A stretch of 64,000 nucleotides of DNA from Manihot esculenta (GCF_001659605.2 NC_035170.2:28810020-28874019), one strand, 5' to 3'; positions 44,901 to 56,592 are shown, counted from the stretch's first letter. Numbers and translations are program-made. Notes: a model not told the origin generated them from the letters alone.

Positions 44901-45412
44901 TCTTTCTGCTGGTTTTCTGTCTGCCTGCTGTCTGATTTGAGCTGTGATTTGAGCAGATTTTCTGGTGTTCTGGGCAAATCACTGGGCAAATCACCCACAT
45001 CCAGCAAGTTACAACAGTCTGCTGTTTTGTCTTCTTCAGAGATGTTGCTGTCCACTTTTCCTTTCCTACAAAGACCTTCATAAAGTAAGTTTTCTTGATC
45101 AAAATCAAAAACTTCTTGACTTAAATTATCAATAACATCAAGTCCATAAACATGAGAAACATCATTGGGGAATTTCATGGCATCATAAACATTAAATTTG
45201 ATAACTTCCCCTTCAAACTCCATAGTCAATGTGCCATCATGCACATCAATTTTTGTTCTTGCTGTGCTCAAGAATGGTCTCCCAAGTAGGATATCAGAGG
45301 TGGTGTTGCTCTTGTCTTCCTCCATGTCAATAACATAAAAATCTGCTGGAAAGACTAATTGGTCCACTTGCACCAACACATCTTCAAGCACTCCTTTAGG
45401 GTAGACAATGGA
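41993..45412 (-). CDS. Athila pol: protease remainder, RT, RNase H, integrase
   Basis: From the first Met after the stop (45391) the protein has 1132 residues; the frame itself is continuous with gag up to the TGA at 45411-45413. It starts inside the protease ([11 protein letters not shown], 33-43). Reverse transcriptase spans about 270-465 with FMDDFTVYG (412-420). RNase H spans about 560-675 ([10 protein letters not shown], then [10 protein letters not shown]). Integrase has the HHCC region ([10 protein letters not shown] to [11 protein letters not shown], about 767-811) and catalytic Asp/Asp/Glu in [14 protein letters not shown] and [19 protein letters not shown] word (133-140) and a GDLPTDLP word (713-720) come from the dispersed motif. 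All catalytic residues looked for are present. Confidence 0.93.
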   Translation of the reverse strand, partial: SIVYPKGVLEDVLVQVDQLVFPADFYVIDMEEDKSNTTSDILLGRPFLSTARTKIDVHDGTLTMEFEGEVIKFNVYDAMKFPNDVSHVYGLDVIDNLSQEVFDFDQENLLYEGLCRKGKVDSNISEEDKTADCCNLLDVGDLPSDLPRTPENLLKSQLKSDSRQTENQQKENAPELKPLPNHLKYAYLGAENTLPVIISNQLSQEEEEKLLDVLRRHKKAIGWTLEDIKGISPSTCMHRILMEDECKPVREAQRRLNPPMMEVVKKEIVKLLDIGVIYPISDSKWVSPIHVVPKKTGITIVPNSEGELVPTRVQNGWRVCMDYRKLNAATRKDHFPLPFMDQMLERLAGKSHYCLLDGYSGFYQIPVAPEDQEKTTFTCPFGTFAFRRMPFGLCNAPATFQRCMMSIFSDYVERIIEVFMDDFTVYGNSFHECLANLEKILQRCLETNLVLNYEKCHFMVSHGLILGHIVSAKGIEVDKAKIDTIKNLPYPTSIREIRSFLGHAGFYRRFIKDFSKITQPLCRLLQQDVPFNFDDSCKSAFDLIKSLLISAPVIQPPDWTLPFEIMCDASNFAVGAVLGQRVGNSPHVIHYASRTLDAAQCNYSTTEKELLAVVFALEKFRPYLLGTKVIIYSDHAALRYLIKKKESKPRLVRWILLLQEFDLEIRDKKGKENLVADHLSRILTEMETCPINETFPDEHLFAVQEEEPWYADIVNFLAIGDLPTDLPKHIRDKIKKEARYYVWDEPYLWKHCADQVIRRCIPNHEITSVLIFCHSYSCGGHFGPRKTALKVLESGLFWPNIFRDAYLFCRSCARCQQTGNLGKRSEMPQAPIMVCEIFDIWGIDFMGPFPPSFGNTYILLAVDYVSKWIEAKATRADDAKTVGDFVKSHIFSRFGLPKAIISDRGTHFCNKVVETLLKKHHVIHRTSTAYHPQTNGLAEVSNREIKSILEKTVCPNRKDWSTRLNDALWAYRTAYKTPIGMSPYRLIYGKACHLPVELEHKAYWAVKSCNLDEKEAGVHRKLQIQELEEIRRDAYEASWDYKARTKAFHDKHISRKHFQVGDKVLLFDSRFKLFPGKLRSRWIGPFLVEHVYPHGAVDIRSPQTSKVFKVNGHRLKRFYEGFTVHVVEEVSLDPPSQDC

Positions 45413-47569
45413 TCAGTCAGCCAATTGGATCATAATGCTGGTGCCCTTGAGTGTACCTGCATTTAACAAGTTAAAAATAGACAGAGGCATGACATTTATT
45501 GAAGCTCCAAGGTCACACATGGCCTTCTTTATTCCCACATTGCCTATTTTGCAAGAAACTGCGAACATTCCTCTATCTTTGCATTTGACTGGTAGTTTCC
45601 TTTGGATGACAGCTGAAACACACTCCCCCACACTTACCTTTTCACGTTCAGCAAGTTTCCTTCGGTTGGTGCATAGCTCTTTGAGAAACTTGGCATACCT
45701 TGGAATTTGTTTTACAGCATCAAGTAGGGGAATGTTGATTTCCACTTTGCGGAGTGTCTCAAATATCTCTTTTTCCTCTTTCTCCTTTTGGGACCTTGCA
45801 AATCTCTTTGGGAAGGGAGGAGGTACCTTGAATTTCTCCATAGGTTGCTGTTTCTGCCTTTGGCTGGATTCTGCCTGGTCTGTTGATTTGGGCAAATCAC
45901 TGTCTGCCTTCTCTGGAGAATTGGGCAAATCACTGCTGGACAGCTTAGTTTGCCCAGCGATCGGGTCAGTTTCTACAAGCAAACTGGGCAAATCACTGCC
46001 CTGATCACTTTCTGGCAGAATTTCTTCCATGCCCTGTTTTTGCACTTTTTCAGCCCTATTGTCTTGCAACTCCTTTCCACTCCTCAATGTGATGGCACTA
46101 GCATTTTGCCTTGGATTTATCTCAGTTTGGGAAGGTAGCTTTCCTTGTGATTCAATTTTGTTTAAGGATGAAGCCATTTGCCCCATTTGTTTCTCAAGAT
46201 TCTGCACAGTATTTGCCAAATTTTTCACAATCTCTTCAAGGGATGCATTAGAATTTTGAGGTGCAGCTTGAGCTTGGTTCCTTTGCTGGTAGCTTGGATA
46301 TTGCTGTCCCCTTGCATAACTGAAATTTGGATGGTCCCTCCAGCCTGGATTATAAGTATTTGCATAGGGATCATACCTTCTTTGCCCATTAAAGCCTCCA
46401 ACAGCATTGACTTGCTGGTCCTCCTCTTGAAGGGAAGGACATAGATCAGTTGGGTGGTTGTTGGCACATATTCCACATGTCTTGGGCTGCTGAATCTGCT
46501 GGACTTGTTGGGCTTGACTCACAACAAGGCTACGGACAGCATTGGTGAGTTCAGAAAGTTGGGATGATAAAGTGGAATTACTCACCTCATTTACATTCCT
46601 TGTTGGCAGCTCTTGATCTCCAAATTGCTGAGAAGCTGCGGCCATGGTGGAAATTAAGTCCCTCATCTCTCGAGGTGATTTTCTCTCAGTTGATCCTCCA
46701 CAGGCTGCATCAATAAACTTTCTTTCTGAGGGTAGTAAACCTCCATAGAAGTACTCAATGAGAGATTGGTCAGAAATATCATGTTGAGGGCAGCTTGTGC
46801 ATAACTTTTTGAACCTCTCCCAATACTCATACAAGCCTTCAGAGTGCTTTTGCCTTATGCCACTTATCTCTCGACGGATGCCAATGGCTTTTGAGGTAGG
46901 GAAGAATTTTTTCAAGAATGCTCTCACCATATCAGTCCATGATGTGATGGTTCCGGGTGGTAAGTAGAATAGCCATTCTTTGGCATAGTCGTCAAGGGAA
47001 AAAGGGAAGGCTCTAAGTTTGATATCCTCTTCTGGAATACCTTGGGGTCTCAAGGTTGAGCACACAACATGGAATGCCTTCAAATGCTTGTGAGGATCTT
47101 CATTTTCAAGGCCTCTGAATTTGGGAAGGAGATGGATCAGACCTGTTTTTAGCTCAAAAGGTGCTGTCAATGGGGGATATGCAATGCATAAGGGTGCTAG
47201 ATCTCCTGCTGGTTCAGCTAACTCTCCAAGAGTTCTCTCCCGTGGCTGAGGTGCTTGGATGGGCATGTTTCTTGCTTGATTTTCAGCTTCTACATGTGCA
47301 GCAGGTGGTGCCGCCATTGCTGGATTTTCTGCCATGACCAGGAATTCAGTTTCTGGTAAAAATTCTGCTGTAGCAGGTGCGGTGATGGAAGTTTCTGCTG
47401 GTGCAGAAATTTCTTCAGCAGGGGCAGTAGGTGGTCTGTGAGGTGGAGTTGTTGATGAAGATGGTCTTGAGGCTTGGTTCCTCAAATTTGCTTGCTTCCT
47501 TAAGCTCTTGGCAGTCTTTTCAATCTCCGGGTCGTAAAGAAGAGTGTCTTTACGGCCAGACCTGGTCAT
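45413..47569 (-). CDS. Athila Gag with start of the protease, ended by an in-frame TGA
   Basis: The 718-residue ORF begins just inside the PBS. The Gag domain spans about 180-300 (FSLDDYAKEWLFYLPPGTI; EYFYGGLLPSER). The zinc knuckle is CGICANNHPTDLC (365-377). A Lys/Glu-rich region precedes the aspartic protease, whose active site is CDLGASINVMP (685-695). The ORF ends at TGA right after MIQLAD, while the frame continues open into pol. The protease is therefore split by one nonsense codon. Three DLP words (526-528, 547-549, 558-560) are copies of the dispersed GGGCAAATC motif. In related elements gag and pol form one long frame. Confidence 0.92.
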   Translation of the reverse strand: MTRSGRKDTLLYDPEIEKTAKSLRKQANLRNQASRPSSSTTPPHRPPTAPAEEISAPAETSITAPATAEFLPETEFLVMAENPAMAAPPAAHVEAENQARNMPIQAPQPRERTLGELAEPAGDLAPLCIAYPPLTAPFELKTGLIHLLPKFRGLENEDPHKHLKAFHVVCSTLRPQGIPEEDIKLRAFPFSLDDYAKEWLFYLPPGTITSWTDMVRAFLKKFFPTSKAIGIRREISGIRQKHSEGLYEYWERFKKLCTSCPQHDISDQSLIEYFYGGLLPSERKFIDAACGGSTERKSPREMRDLISTMAAASQQFGDQELPTRNVNEVSNSTLSSQLSELTNAVRSLVVSQAQQVQQIQQPKTCGICANNHPTDLCPSLQEEDQQVNAVGGFNGQRRYDPYANTYNPGWRDHPNFSYARGQQYPSYQQRNQAQAAPQNSNASLEEIVKNLANTVQNLEKQMGQMASSLNKIESQGKLPSQTEINPRQNASAITLRSGKELQDNRAEKVQKQGMEEILPESDQGSDLPSLLVETDPIAGQTKLSSSDLPNSPEKADSDLPKSTDQAESSQRQKQQPMEKFKVPPPFPKRFARSQKEKEEKEIFETLRKVEINIPLLDAVKQIPRYAKFLKELCTNRRKLAEREKVSVGECVSAVIQRKLPVKCKDRGMFAVSCKIGNVGIKKAMCDLGASINVMPLSIFNLLNAGTLKGTSIMIQLAD

Positions 47570-47598
47570 AAAGGGAAAATACGTTAGTTTAAATCAAA

Positions 47599-47616
47599 TC
47601 CCCGGCAACGGCGCCA
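47599..47616 (-). other. Primer binding site, tRNA-Asp type
   Basis: The minus strand reads TGGCGCCGTTGCCGGGGA five bases inside the 5' LTR. This is the PBS known from Athila and Tat elements. Confidence 0.93.
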
Positions 47617-47621
47617 ATTTT

Positions 47622-49142
47622 TGATAGGCGGTTGTCGAAGCCGTCAAAAATAAACCTATTAAACGATCAACAAATAAATTTGCAGATAGTGGCAATAGGG
47701 TCGAACCACAGGGAATTGACACTAAAGACCTTCCTAATAATGACCAAGGTAAAGTAAATAACAAGTAAATAAAAGAGGGGGGTTTTTGAGTTGATGATTA
47801 ACACTAAATAGTAAAAGAAAGCAGTAATTTAGAGATGAATAAATCAATAAGAGAAAAACTTCTAGTTGAAGTATGAGTCTAATTCAGTTTGTTCAGAATT
47901 GGTCATTGATTATTTGAAGACTCCTTTTTGATTTCAATAAATTAGTTTTGGTTGTGGAAGACGCTTCTCACAATCCAAATTCCTCCTTAGTTTTAGTTTG
48001 ATTAGGAAACGTTCGCTAATCAAACACTAATCAACAAGTTGCCAAGGAACGTCCTTGGGGCATTATAGCATCGAACAACTGTTGATTGCATTAAGACTTA
48101 AAGAAACCCAATTCTATCCTTGCCAACCGCGTGGTCAAGTTTAGATTATGCAACCTGATTGAATGTGTATTTGAACAATCCAAGCAATTACGGACCTAAA
48201 CCATTCAAACAATATTACTCAAGCAATTTAAAAGCAATGGGTCCTTATTGATTCTAAAAGCAAAGTAATACTTGTAGAAAAGATCAGATTGCATAAATAT
48301 TGAAACAAATAAGAGTTCAACAATGGAGTATTAAACCTCCCAATTCATAACAAATCTGAATATTCTCAACTTCAACTAGAAAATAATGAATTTAGCCACT
48401 CATGGTGACTAAAATACACAAAAGAGATGAAAAGAACGAAAAGAAAGAACAGCTGAAGAGTTTCTGGCGAGGGAGAAGGTGCTGAGTTCCTGATCAGAAG
48501 ATAGTCCTCTTGCTGGTTTTGAGACTCCCCTTTTATAGCTGAAGAATTGTCTAGGGTTTTGAAATCCCTTTTTGATTTGATGTTGGACTCCTCTTTTGAT
48601 GTTGAATTTGATTGCAATTGGATTTCCTTGGATGAGAAGTTCTTTCGTGGCTCTTGGATTAGTGTTGGAAGTGATTGGATTGGATTTGGACTTCTGAAAA
48701 TTCGGATTTCTGTTTGCTGTCCATTTTCCCGCTCTGCTGTAATTTTCTGCTGTCAAAGTGATTTGCCCGGCGATTTGACCAGTTTCTTCAAGTGATTGGG
48801 CAAATCACTGGGCAAATCGCATCTCTATGAGTCAGTCCTCTATGCCTTTGCGAGTGCTTTGGCCAGTGATCTTCGATTGTTTTGGTCAAATCACCTGCCC
48901 ATATCACTGCTGTCTGTTGCTTCTGGGTATTTGCTTTAGCTTGATCTGGGCAGTGATTGGAGCAGATTTTTGGGCAAATCACTGGGCAAACCATCCTTTT
49001 GTAAATTTTCTGCACTTTTTCTTCCATTTTCCAAATTCTTCCTTTTCTGTAAAAACAAGATAAAAACCATAAATTAAACTGAAAAATGTGTAAATAAGCA
49101 ATAAAGAAGATAATAAAAATGTGGCTAAATTATGCTTGATCA
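47622..49142 (-). repeat. 5' LTR of the Athila-like element
   Basis: 1521 bp, colinear with the 3' LTR at a constant offset of 10600. The TATA box (minus strand, about 48529-48537) lies downstream of the motif groups at 48750-49000 in the direction of transcription. Confidence 0.96.
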
Positions 49143-49147
49143 ATCTT
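49143..49147. repeat. Target-site duplication, right (ATCTT)
   Basis: Matches 37017-37021. Confidence 0.95.
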
Positions 49148-50300
49148 TAATGAGAATCTATTAATAAAATAACTTTTTATTAAAATTTATTATTAGATTA
49201 TAATCATTCTGCCATTAAATTTTAATAATTTAATTTTTATAATTTTAATATTTATATCTAAAATGACCGAAATATTCTACTGTAATAAAAAAATAAAATT
49301 AAAAAATATTATAATTAATATTCTAAAATTCAAAAAATAAAGTTTACAGTAGTAGAGTAATACATTCCTCTTCTTTTATATTTAACTGTTTTTTCTGCTA
49401 TAATATCACTTATTTTTGTCATTTAGATCGTACGTACAAAACTCCTTTTCATGCCAGACGGCCATTTAATTTTTTTCGGTATACACACGGACAGAACTGC
49501 GAAGTGAATAGGCCAATTATTCTCCTCCGTGTTATATCACTAGGCTGTATTACTTTTCGTTAAACTTGAATTTATGGTAAATTCGACTTATTTTGCACGT
49601 TCGGATCAGAACTTGAACTTGAATTTACGGTAGATCCGGCTTGTTTCGCACGTTCGGATCAGAATTTAAAATAAATTGGTCTGGTTAAAGAAGATTTGAT
49701 GGGGTTTGAATTAATATTTTTCATTTAAATTTGATCTTACCTAAAATAGAAAAAATCTGACTATTTTACTGAAAGTAACTATAATTAGTTAGTCTATCAT
49801 TATTTAATATAAATAAAATTAAATAAAGGGCATCTAAATTTATTTAATTAAAAAATAAATTAAATATTTAAAAAACTCGAGTCGTGTTGGTTATGTTTGT
49901 TGTTACTGGACGTTGCTGATGAGAGAGACAGCCAGCAGCTGTTTATGAAACTTGAAAAGAGAAACTGAGATGAAGCGTTATTGACCTTGACCTTGTCTAC
50001 AATACAAAAGACTTTGTCGCATGTTCTTCCTAATTGTTTATAGTGGTAGAGTAATTAATCTTCAGAAATCTAAAAAAACGTTCTTCCTCTTTTATATCTA
50101 ATCGTTTCTCTAATATAATGTCACATGTTCACTTAGGTCCGTACATACAGATATATCAGAATCTATCTTCACGCCAAACAACTATTTAATTTCTTTCGGC
50201 ACACATGTAAAAAGGGTTGTGTTATTCTCTCTCACGCTATATCATTGAGCTGAATTACTTACCGTTAGACTTGGATTTACCGTGGCCAACTATTTTTTTC
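49148..50300. other. Right part of U1 and U1/U2 junction
   Basis: No gene. It contains a partially repeated block: 49340-49580 resembles 50040-50290 (TAGTAGAGTAAT, TTCTTTTATATYTAA, TTTAATTTYTTTCGG). It matches 57085-57970 in U2 up to about 50025. Confidence 0.65.
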
Positions 50301-50801
50301 TTCACTTAAAATTAAATTTTAATTTAATAATTTTATACATATAAATAAATATTTTTTATAAATTAAGTGAAATCGAAATTATCACAAAAAAAATAAAATT
50401 AAGTTCTGCAATCTTGACTGGTATAAGGGATGACACATGCATAATTGAAATTAATTTTTATTTTGATTAAAAATAATTTTAAAATCATTGAATTAAACAT
50501 AATAAATTAATAACGAAAATTTATTACCAACACTAACAAGATGATATTATTTAATTTTAACAACTAACATTTATAGAACGAAATAATATAATCATATTAG
50601 TTATTTTATTATAACCCCAAGATTAATGTATATAATATAAAAAAATAATTCTTTTTTCAAATTATTGATAATTTCAATAAACTAATATTGAATAAGACTG
50701 AAATTTATAAAAATAATATTTTCAAAATTTAGACTATTAAATTATTTTTATTAACTTAATATCATCTTTGCTTAATTGAATTTTAATACTACAAATATGC
50801 T

Positions 50802-52133
50802 TTTTATCACTTTTGTAGCAGCAATTAATTTTTTCTGGCAAATTTTGTTTTTCCAATTTAATTTTTTATTAAACTTTTTTTTATTAATTGTATTTGATAC
50901 TAAATATTATTAATATACATTTTAATAAAAACTTAGTCTACATAAAAATTAAATATAAATATATAAGTAAATTGTTCAGTCGATCTTTGATTCTCGCCAT
51001 TAAAAAATAAATATTTTCTTCATATTTGGTGAAATTAGGCTATCGGACTTTAAACTATTTATGACACTAATTAACAACTAATTATAAATCACTAAAAATA
51101 ATAGACTTTTGTGTATATATTTCTACGATAATTTCCAACGTTATAATTATAATTTCGTACTTAGTCACATTGTTGGTAGAAGGTAAGTTTTGCTATGTAG
51201 TGGAGTCTTATTCCCGTCTAATACTCTGAGAGGATTTCAATTCCAGAGCCCCTAACTCTACAAGGCACCATTCGTCAAAACTTTCCATTTCTCAACGGGC
51301 GATCATAAGATTTTCAAAGATAGAGTCATTTCTACAATGAAATCAGCTACCGCCTAAACTTTCATAGTATTTCTCAGGACATGCCTAATGTCGTATGCTG
51401 ACAGGATTACCGTCCAGATGGACAACCGTCCTGACAATTCTAGCATGTGGAGTACCTTCCGCATGCTTTTTATCACTTTTATAGCAGCAATTAATTTTTT
51501 CTGGCACATTTTGTTTTTCCAATTTAATTTTTTATTAAACTTTTTTTTATTAATTGTATTTGATACTAAATATTATTAATATACATTTTAATAAAAACTT
51601 AGTCTACATAAAAATTAAATATAAATATATAAGTAAATTGTTCAGTCGATCTTTGATTCTCGCCATTAAAAAATAAATATTTTCTTCATATTTGATGAAA
51701 TTAGGCTATCGGACTTTAAACTATCTATGACACTAATTAACAACTAATTATAAATCACTAAAAATAATAGACTTTTGTGTATATATTTCTACGATAATTT
51801 TCAGCGTTATAATTATAATTTCGTACTTAGTCACATTGTTGGTAGCACTGAAGGTAAGTTTTGCTATGTAGTGGAGTCTTATTCCCGTCTAATACTCTGA
51901 GAGGATTTCAATTCCAGAGCCCCTGACTCTACAAGGCACCATTCGTCAAAACTTTCCATTTCTCAACGGGCGATCATAAGATTTTTAAAAATAGAGTCAT
52001 TTCTACAATGAAATCAGCTACCACCTAAACTTTCATAGTATTTCTCAGGACATGCCTAATGTCGTATGCTGTCAGGATTACCGTCCAGGTGGACAACCGT
52101 CCTGACAATTCTAGCATGTGGAGTACCTTCCGC
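50802..52133. repeat. 666 bp tandem duplication in U2
   Basis: The block from GCTTTTTATCACTTTTRTAGC (50800) to GTGGAGTACCTTCCGCAT (51460) is repeated in the next 666 bases. U1 has only one such block but a shorter 304 bp duplication within it. Confidence 0.88.
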
Positions 52134-52370
52134 ATGGTATAATTTGTTCTTACCTTGATGGTATGCGATTCGGAATAGGGACGCAACTTTATCTACCGCG
52201 TGGGATAATTTGTTTTTACCTTTATGGTATGCGATTCGGAATAGAAACGCAACTTCATGGTAAACATCAGGACTACAAACGTCAATTTCTTGAAGGGGAT
52301 AATTCAACTCCACTCCCTTCAAGACTTGACTGGCATAGTAGACTGGACTTTGCTCCCCTTTATTTTCTTG
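51070..52370 (-). pseudogene. Tat-type gypsy RNase H debris (U2)
   Basis: Counterpart of 31089-32030. The best piece is 52322-52056 on the minus strand (KGVELNYPLQEIDVCSPDVY). Broken by stops and partly duplicated. Confidence 0.7.
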
Positions 52371-53521
52371 AACAAGTATAGAGCTTATTGTTTCTTACGT
52401 CATGGATATATATAAAAATAATATTTCGTCTTCGATAAGTGAGTTTAGCAAAAAAGGAGATGATAAAAAAAATAAAATGAAAATAATGAAATCCCAAAAA
52501 ATATTTCCAAATTTTTGAGACTATAGTTGTCAACAAGCTTGTTCGACAATTCGAGTTGAGTGTGGAACAAGCTTGTTCAGAAAAACTTTTTCAACACTAA
52601 CAATGTCGAACAAGTTGATTCTGCACCACATGCCACATAGCACAGGACATAGTGACTGAGTTGAACACTTATAATGCCAAACGCTTTGTGCATGCAAACG
52701 CCAGCCGGGCGCCTACATGCAACCATGCATGCGGAGCTCTCTACGTATACCTACTCTAACTATGCTAGAGTTAGAACTTTTGGCTTTAAAATGCCAAAGT
52801 TTTTCTTTCCACAGGTTGAATTTGTTCAATTTTACTCTTTCCCCCTTCCTTTTCTTCTTCAGTGCAATTGTACTCTTCACCATTTGTGCTCTTTAACATT
52901 TCTCTTTTTCTTTTTTCTCTAATATACTCCTATAAATTTTTAGACATCTTCCATCTTATTATCAGATATATCCTAAAATTTCTTTTTTTTTTTAAATATA
53001 TAATTTTAAAAAAAATGTGTATGCTTATTTTTTTTAGATATATAAAAATATAATTTTTAGTGTAGTAAAAAATTTATAATTAATGATTTAATATAATGAT
53101 AAAATATTTTATGTGATTTTGAATTGAAAAAATTTAGTAATTGTAATTTAGTGTAGTGGTAAAATTTTTATTGTAATTTAATAGAAAAAAATTTATTATT
53201 GATGATTTAATTTAGTGTTAAAATATATAATATGCTTTAGATAGAATAAATTAATAAGTATTATTTAGTGTAGTAGAATAAATTTATTGTGATTTAGTGT
53301 AGTAAAAATTTATAATTAATTATTTAATAGTTATAAAATATTTATTTTGATTTTAGATATAAAAATTTTCAATATATTTACTTTTTAGATGAATTACTAG
53401 ATAATTTTTTCAACAAGTTGAATCAATGAAATGAAATTTTTAATTATAAAATTAATATTAAATATTTATTTTTAATAATTAAATTTAATAAAAAATATAA
53501 AATAAATTTATTCATATTGTT

Positions 53522-53887
53522 TCAGATATTTTGCCAAATATCAACCCCAAACAATCTGAATGCATATCTCTCAACGTCAATTCTGACTCTGTAAGTTCTT
53601 GGAGCTTGATCTTGCATTGTTTCCTCAGACAAGATAATCTTATCATTTACTGCGAGACCCTTTTCACGAATAAAATCATTACAATTCACTGCAAGAATAA
53701 TCTCTAAGTTGTCACTTCTCTGGTATATTGAGCAAGGAAGGCTAAGATATGTGCCATCTTTATCGTAGATTTTCATCCCCATAGCATGACCTTCTTCCTC
53801 GACAGGTGGCCTTCCAGTGGAGATCAGTAATTGGCAATCTTTTAGATCAGCTTCTGTCAATTGCTTGCTTGTGGTTCTGTTAGCCAT
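53522..53887 (-). CDS. Short B3-domain protein ending in RLFGVDIW (U2 copy)
   Basis: 121 residues, intact. It differs from the U1 copy only at scattered positions (SKQLTEAD at 7-14, RPPVEE, VERYAF near 105-110, IWQNI at the end). The B3 pieces and the FRLFGVDIW tail (110-118) are conserved. Divergent from the intact B3 gene at 56662. Its promoter holds (CT)n(AT)n instead of the AT/GT tract of U1. A nuclear repressor role is inferred from the tail motif only. Confidence 0.87.
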   Translation of the reverse strand: MANRTTSKQLTEADLKDCQLLISTGRPPVEEEGHAMGMKIYDKDGTYLSLPCSIYQRSDNLEIILAVNCNDFIREKGLAVNDKIILSEETMQDQAPRTYRVRIDVERYAFRLFGVDIWQNI

Positions 53888-53930
53888 GCTTGAATTTTAG
53901 ATTTCAGTATGCATGCAAGCTCTCCTTCAT

Positions 53931-53931
<1 letters not shown>

Positions 53932-53972
<41 letters not shown>
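53932..53972 (-). promoter_or_regulatory. CT/AT microsatellite at the core promoter (U2)
   Basis: (CT)11-12 followed by (AT)9-10 begins 45 bases upstream of the ATG; the AT part is the TATA candidate. Confidence 0.65.
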
Positions 53973-53973
<1 letters not shown>

Positions 53974-55099
53974 AAAGTGTGTGTGAAGATGTATCCAAAA
54001 AAAAAAAATTAATAGGGACAAATCTAAAATTTTAATGGATAAGATATTATTAAATGAAAAATCTAAAAGCATGAAGGAAGTTAATGGGCAAAATTAAAGT
54101 GAAGTTAATGTTGTTTATTTTTTCTTATTTAAAGAAAGATGATTCTTCAAGATAATATAAAGATAGTTTATTGATAAGGAGATTCGAGGAAACACAAGAT
54201 CTAGACACTTGAGAATGGTTTGATTTAATGAGAAAATCAATGAATTAAAATTGAGTCAATGAGAGTAAATGCTAACAATAAATAAAAATGATTGAGTCGA
54301 GTTTATGTTGAAGAGAATTAAAGTTTTTTCTTCAAAGTGCGAAGGGGAGGTTTTTATGTGATTCTTATTCTATGCTTCAGGTCGGATCTTAACAGGGATA
54401 TTTATACCTCAATGCATGCTGACACCTCTCTGCAATTCGTCCCATTGAATAAAATAATGGCTTTTTTTGACAGATTTTTGAGATCGCTTATTAATAATAA
54501 GCAACTAAATAATAAATATTGAATTAGCTAACTCACATTTCGCTCATCGTGAATGTCACGTTATGACATTCTCCGCATGCACATATAATTTTAGCTTTAA
54601 TAAAATTAAAATTAAGTATCGGTGGTTTGATTCGGTATATCAAATTAAATGGAAAAGGTTGTTTGAACTTTTTAAAATGTTAACATACCCTTATATTTAC
54701 TCATTATATTATAGATGTGATTCGTTAATATTTGAAATTATATATAAATTATTAACATAATTATAATTTTTCAAAATGATGAATAGCTTTTGGATCTTTT
54801 CATGTATCGCCTTATGTATTCTCACTGCTAATTTTTTATATAATTAACATAATCGATTTTAGGCAGAGTATAATCGGAGAGTTTGATAATCAGGTTTAGA
54901 TGAATTCTCATATTAATTATAAAAAATATTATTTATAATTTTTATTTAGTGCAAATCACACTCACTATATATTGAGACGATGGCTGCTAATCATATATTG
55001 CAATGCTTTAAAATAAGCAACTCCACCACAGTCGTGTAACCAGCTGTGTTATCAAAGGTGCTACGGAGAATGATTTTCTATCAATAATATCATATAAAA

Positions 55100-55122
55100 T
55101 ATTATTATTATTATTATTATTT
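55100..55122. repeat. ATT microsatellite (U2)
   Basis: Seven to eight ATT units. The U3 counterpart at 63776 has about 24. Confidence 0.9.
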
Positions 55123-55514
55123 ATACTGTATTCTTAAATTTAAATCAGGACTAATTCACCCAAAAACTAGCTTAAAACAGAAGTAGCTATAACCCATATA
55201 AGAGATATATTATATTATATTAAATTTGGGTAAGACCTAATTCACCCCAAAAGCTAATTTAGGGGGAGAGTGTCTATAACTTATATAAGGGGGCACATTA
55301 TTCTTTTCATAATCGGAATTTAATAAATATTTTATATATATTAATTTTATATGATAAATAAATAGAAATAGTATGAAGAATTTTTATAAAACATGTGTAA
55401 AGTCCTTGAATTTTAATGTAACATTTGTAGAAGTTTATGATACAAACTAAAGTGGCCAAATAACAAATTTCAAAATTAGAAAAAAAATTATCTAGATTTG
55501 ATTTATATGGATTA

Positions 55515-55960
55515 AATGTTAGGGGTTGGATTCAAATTGAAAAAATTGATCGAATTGAATTAATTTAAAATTTTAATTTAATTATTTATTTATTTTTTTC
55601 AATTTTAAATTTTAAAAATTTTAGTTATTTTAATTCGGTTCAATTTTAATTAAAAAAAATGAACCGAACTGATTGATAATAATAGTATATTATTTTTAAT
55701 AATATAAATAGATTATATTTTATCAAGATTAAATTATTCTAATTAAATTTTAAAATATTAAAAATAAAAAATAAAAAATAAAAAATTTATTAAAAGTTCA
55801 AATTGAATTGAATCAAACCGAATTATATCAGTGTGATTCAATTTAGTTTATAATCAAAATCGATTCGATTCAATTTTTATAAATATCAATATTTTAATTT
55901 TTAATTTATTCAATTCGATTTAATTATAAATTGAATCAACCAAAAACTCACCTCTAATAT
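55515..55960. mobile_element. Possible old hAT-like element in U2
   Basis: It starts TTAGGGGTTGGATTCAAATTG and ends with GAATCAACCAAAAACTCACC then TCTAA, roughly inverted, with AACCGAA-type motifs inside. U1 lacks it at the corresponding place. No clear target duplication, so ends are approximate. Confidence 0.5.
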
Positions 55961-56582
55961 AGATTAATCTACGGTGTAAATTTAATATGACCTTGTCATT
56001 TTATATAATACATCTATATGAACTGACCTTAAAATTGAGGTATTTAAATTATGAAAATATTTATTTAAACTCGATTCACGTGAACTCAAAATATATAAAT
56101 ATGAGTCATTTTAAAAAAAATTCACATAAACCCACATTTATATGTTTTTTAGATTTATAATGGATAGATCTATCTAAAAATTTTTTATTTAAATTATTCT
56201 ATAACATCAAGGTCCCTTGACACCACTCTCAAGCACCCATGATAGTGACAGCAAAGAAGACTAGATATCTCCTGGAACTTCCTGCTTGTGCTTGAAAATG
56301 TGTATTAACATAAATTTTCTATCTTTAATAAATAAGCTTTTTCAACGAGGTTCAAAATTCCAAGCAGATTTTAACGGAAGAGAGAAAAAAAAACATATAT
56401 TTTAAATTTGTTGTTCGTTCACAGGAAAACCCATCGAATTTTCCTCCTGCAGAAAATCTTGTAAATCACATCACACGCATAAATAAAGTCCTTGGAATTT
56501 TCTTGGCAATGAAAACTTGCATGTCTTTTCTTTTCATTGCAACCCGGTTGAACCTTCCTATACATGATTGCTTCAACAAGTC

Positions 56583-56592
56583 TATATATATA
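56583..56592 (+). promoter_or_regulatory. TATA-like element of the B3 gene at 56662
   Basis: TATATATATA lies 70-80 bases upstream of the chosen ATG, conserved with U1. Confidence 0.55.

Larger units (their letters stand above)
37022..49142 (-). mobile_element. Full-length Athila-like Ty3/gypsy element, 12.1 kb
   Basis: Complete structure on the minus strand: 5' LTR 49142-47622, tRNA-Asp type PBS, gag-pol 47569-41993 (one in-frame stop), spacer, an additional ORF 41487-39688 in the env position, a long 3' untranslated region, PPT and 3' LTR 38542-37022. Both LTRs are 1521 bp, start TG, end CA and differ at only six positions with no indels. PBS type, ORF order and the extra 3' ORF fit the Athila lineage. 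It is inserted in U1 downstream of the B3 pseudogene. Confidence 0.96.
30290..50020. repeat. Paralogous unit U1 (interrupted by the Athila element)
   Basis: Without the 12.1 kb Athila insertion (37022-49142, plus one copy of its 5-base target duplication), this segment matches U2 (about 50300-57980) from the AT-rich start through the Tat RNase H debris, a minus-strand B3 gene, a plus-strand B3 gene and its downstream flank. The flank right of the Athila (from 49148) continues exactly as U2 does from 57085. Part of the unit also matches U3 (60385 to the window end). Confidence 0.93.
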
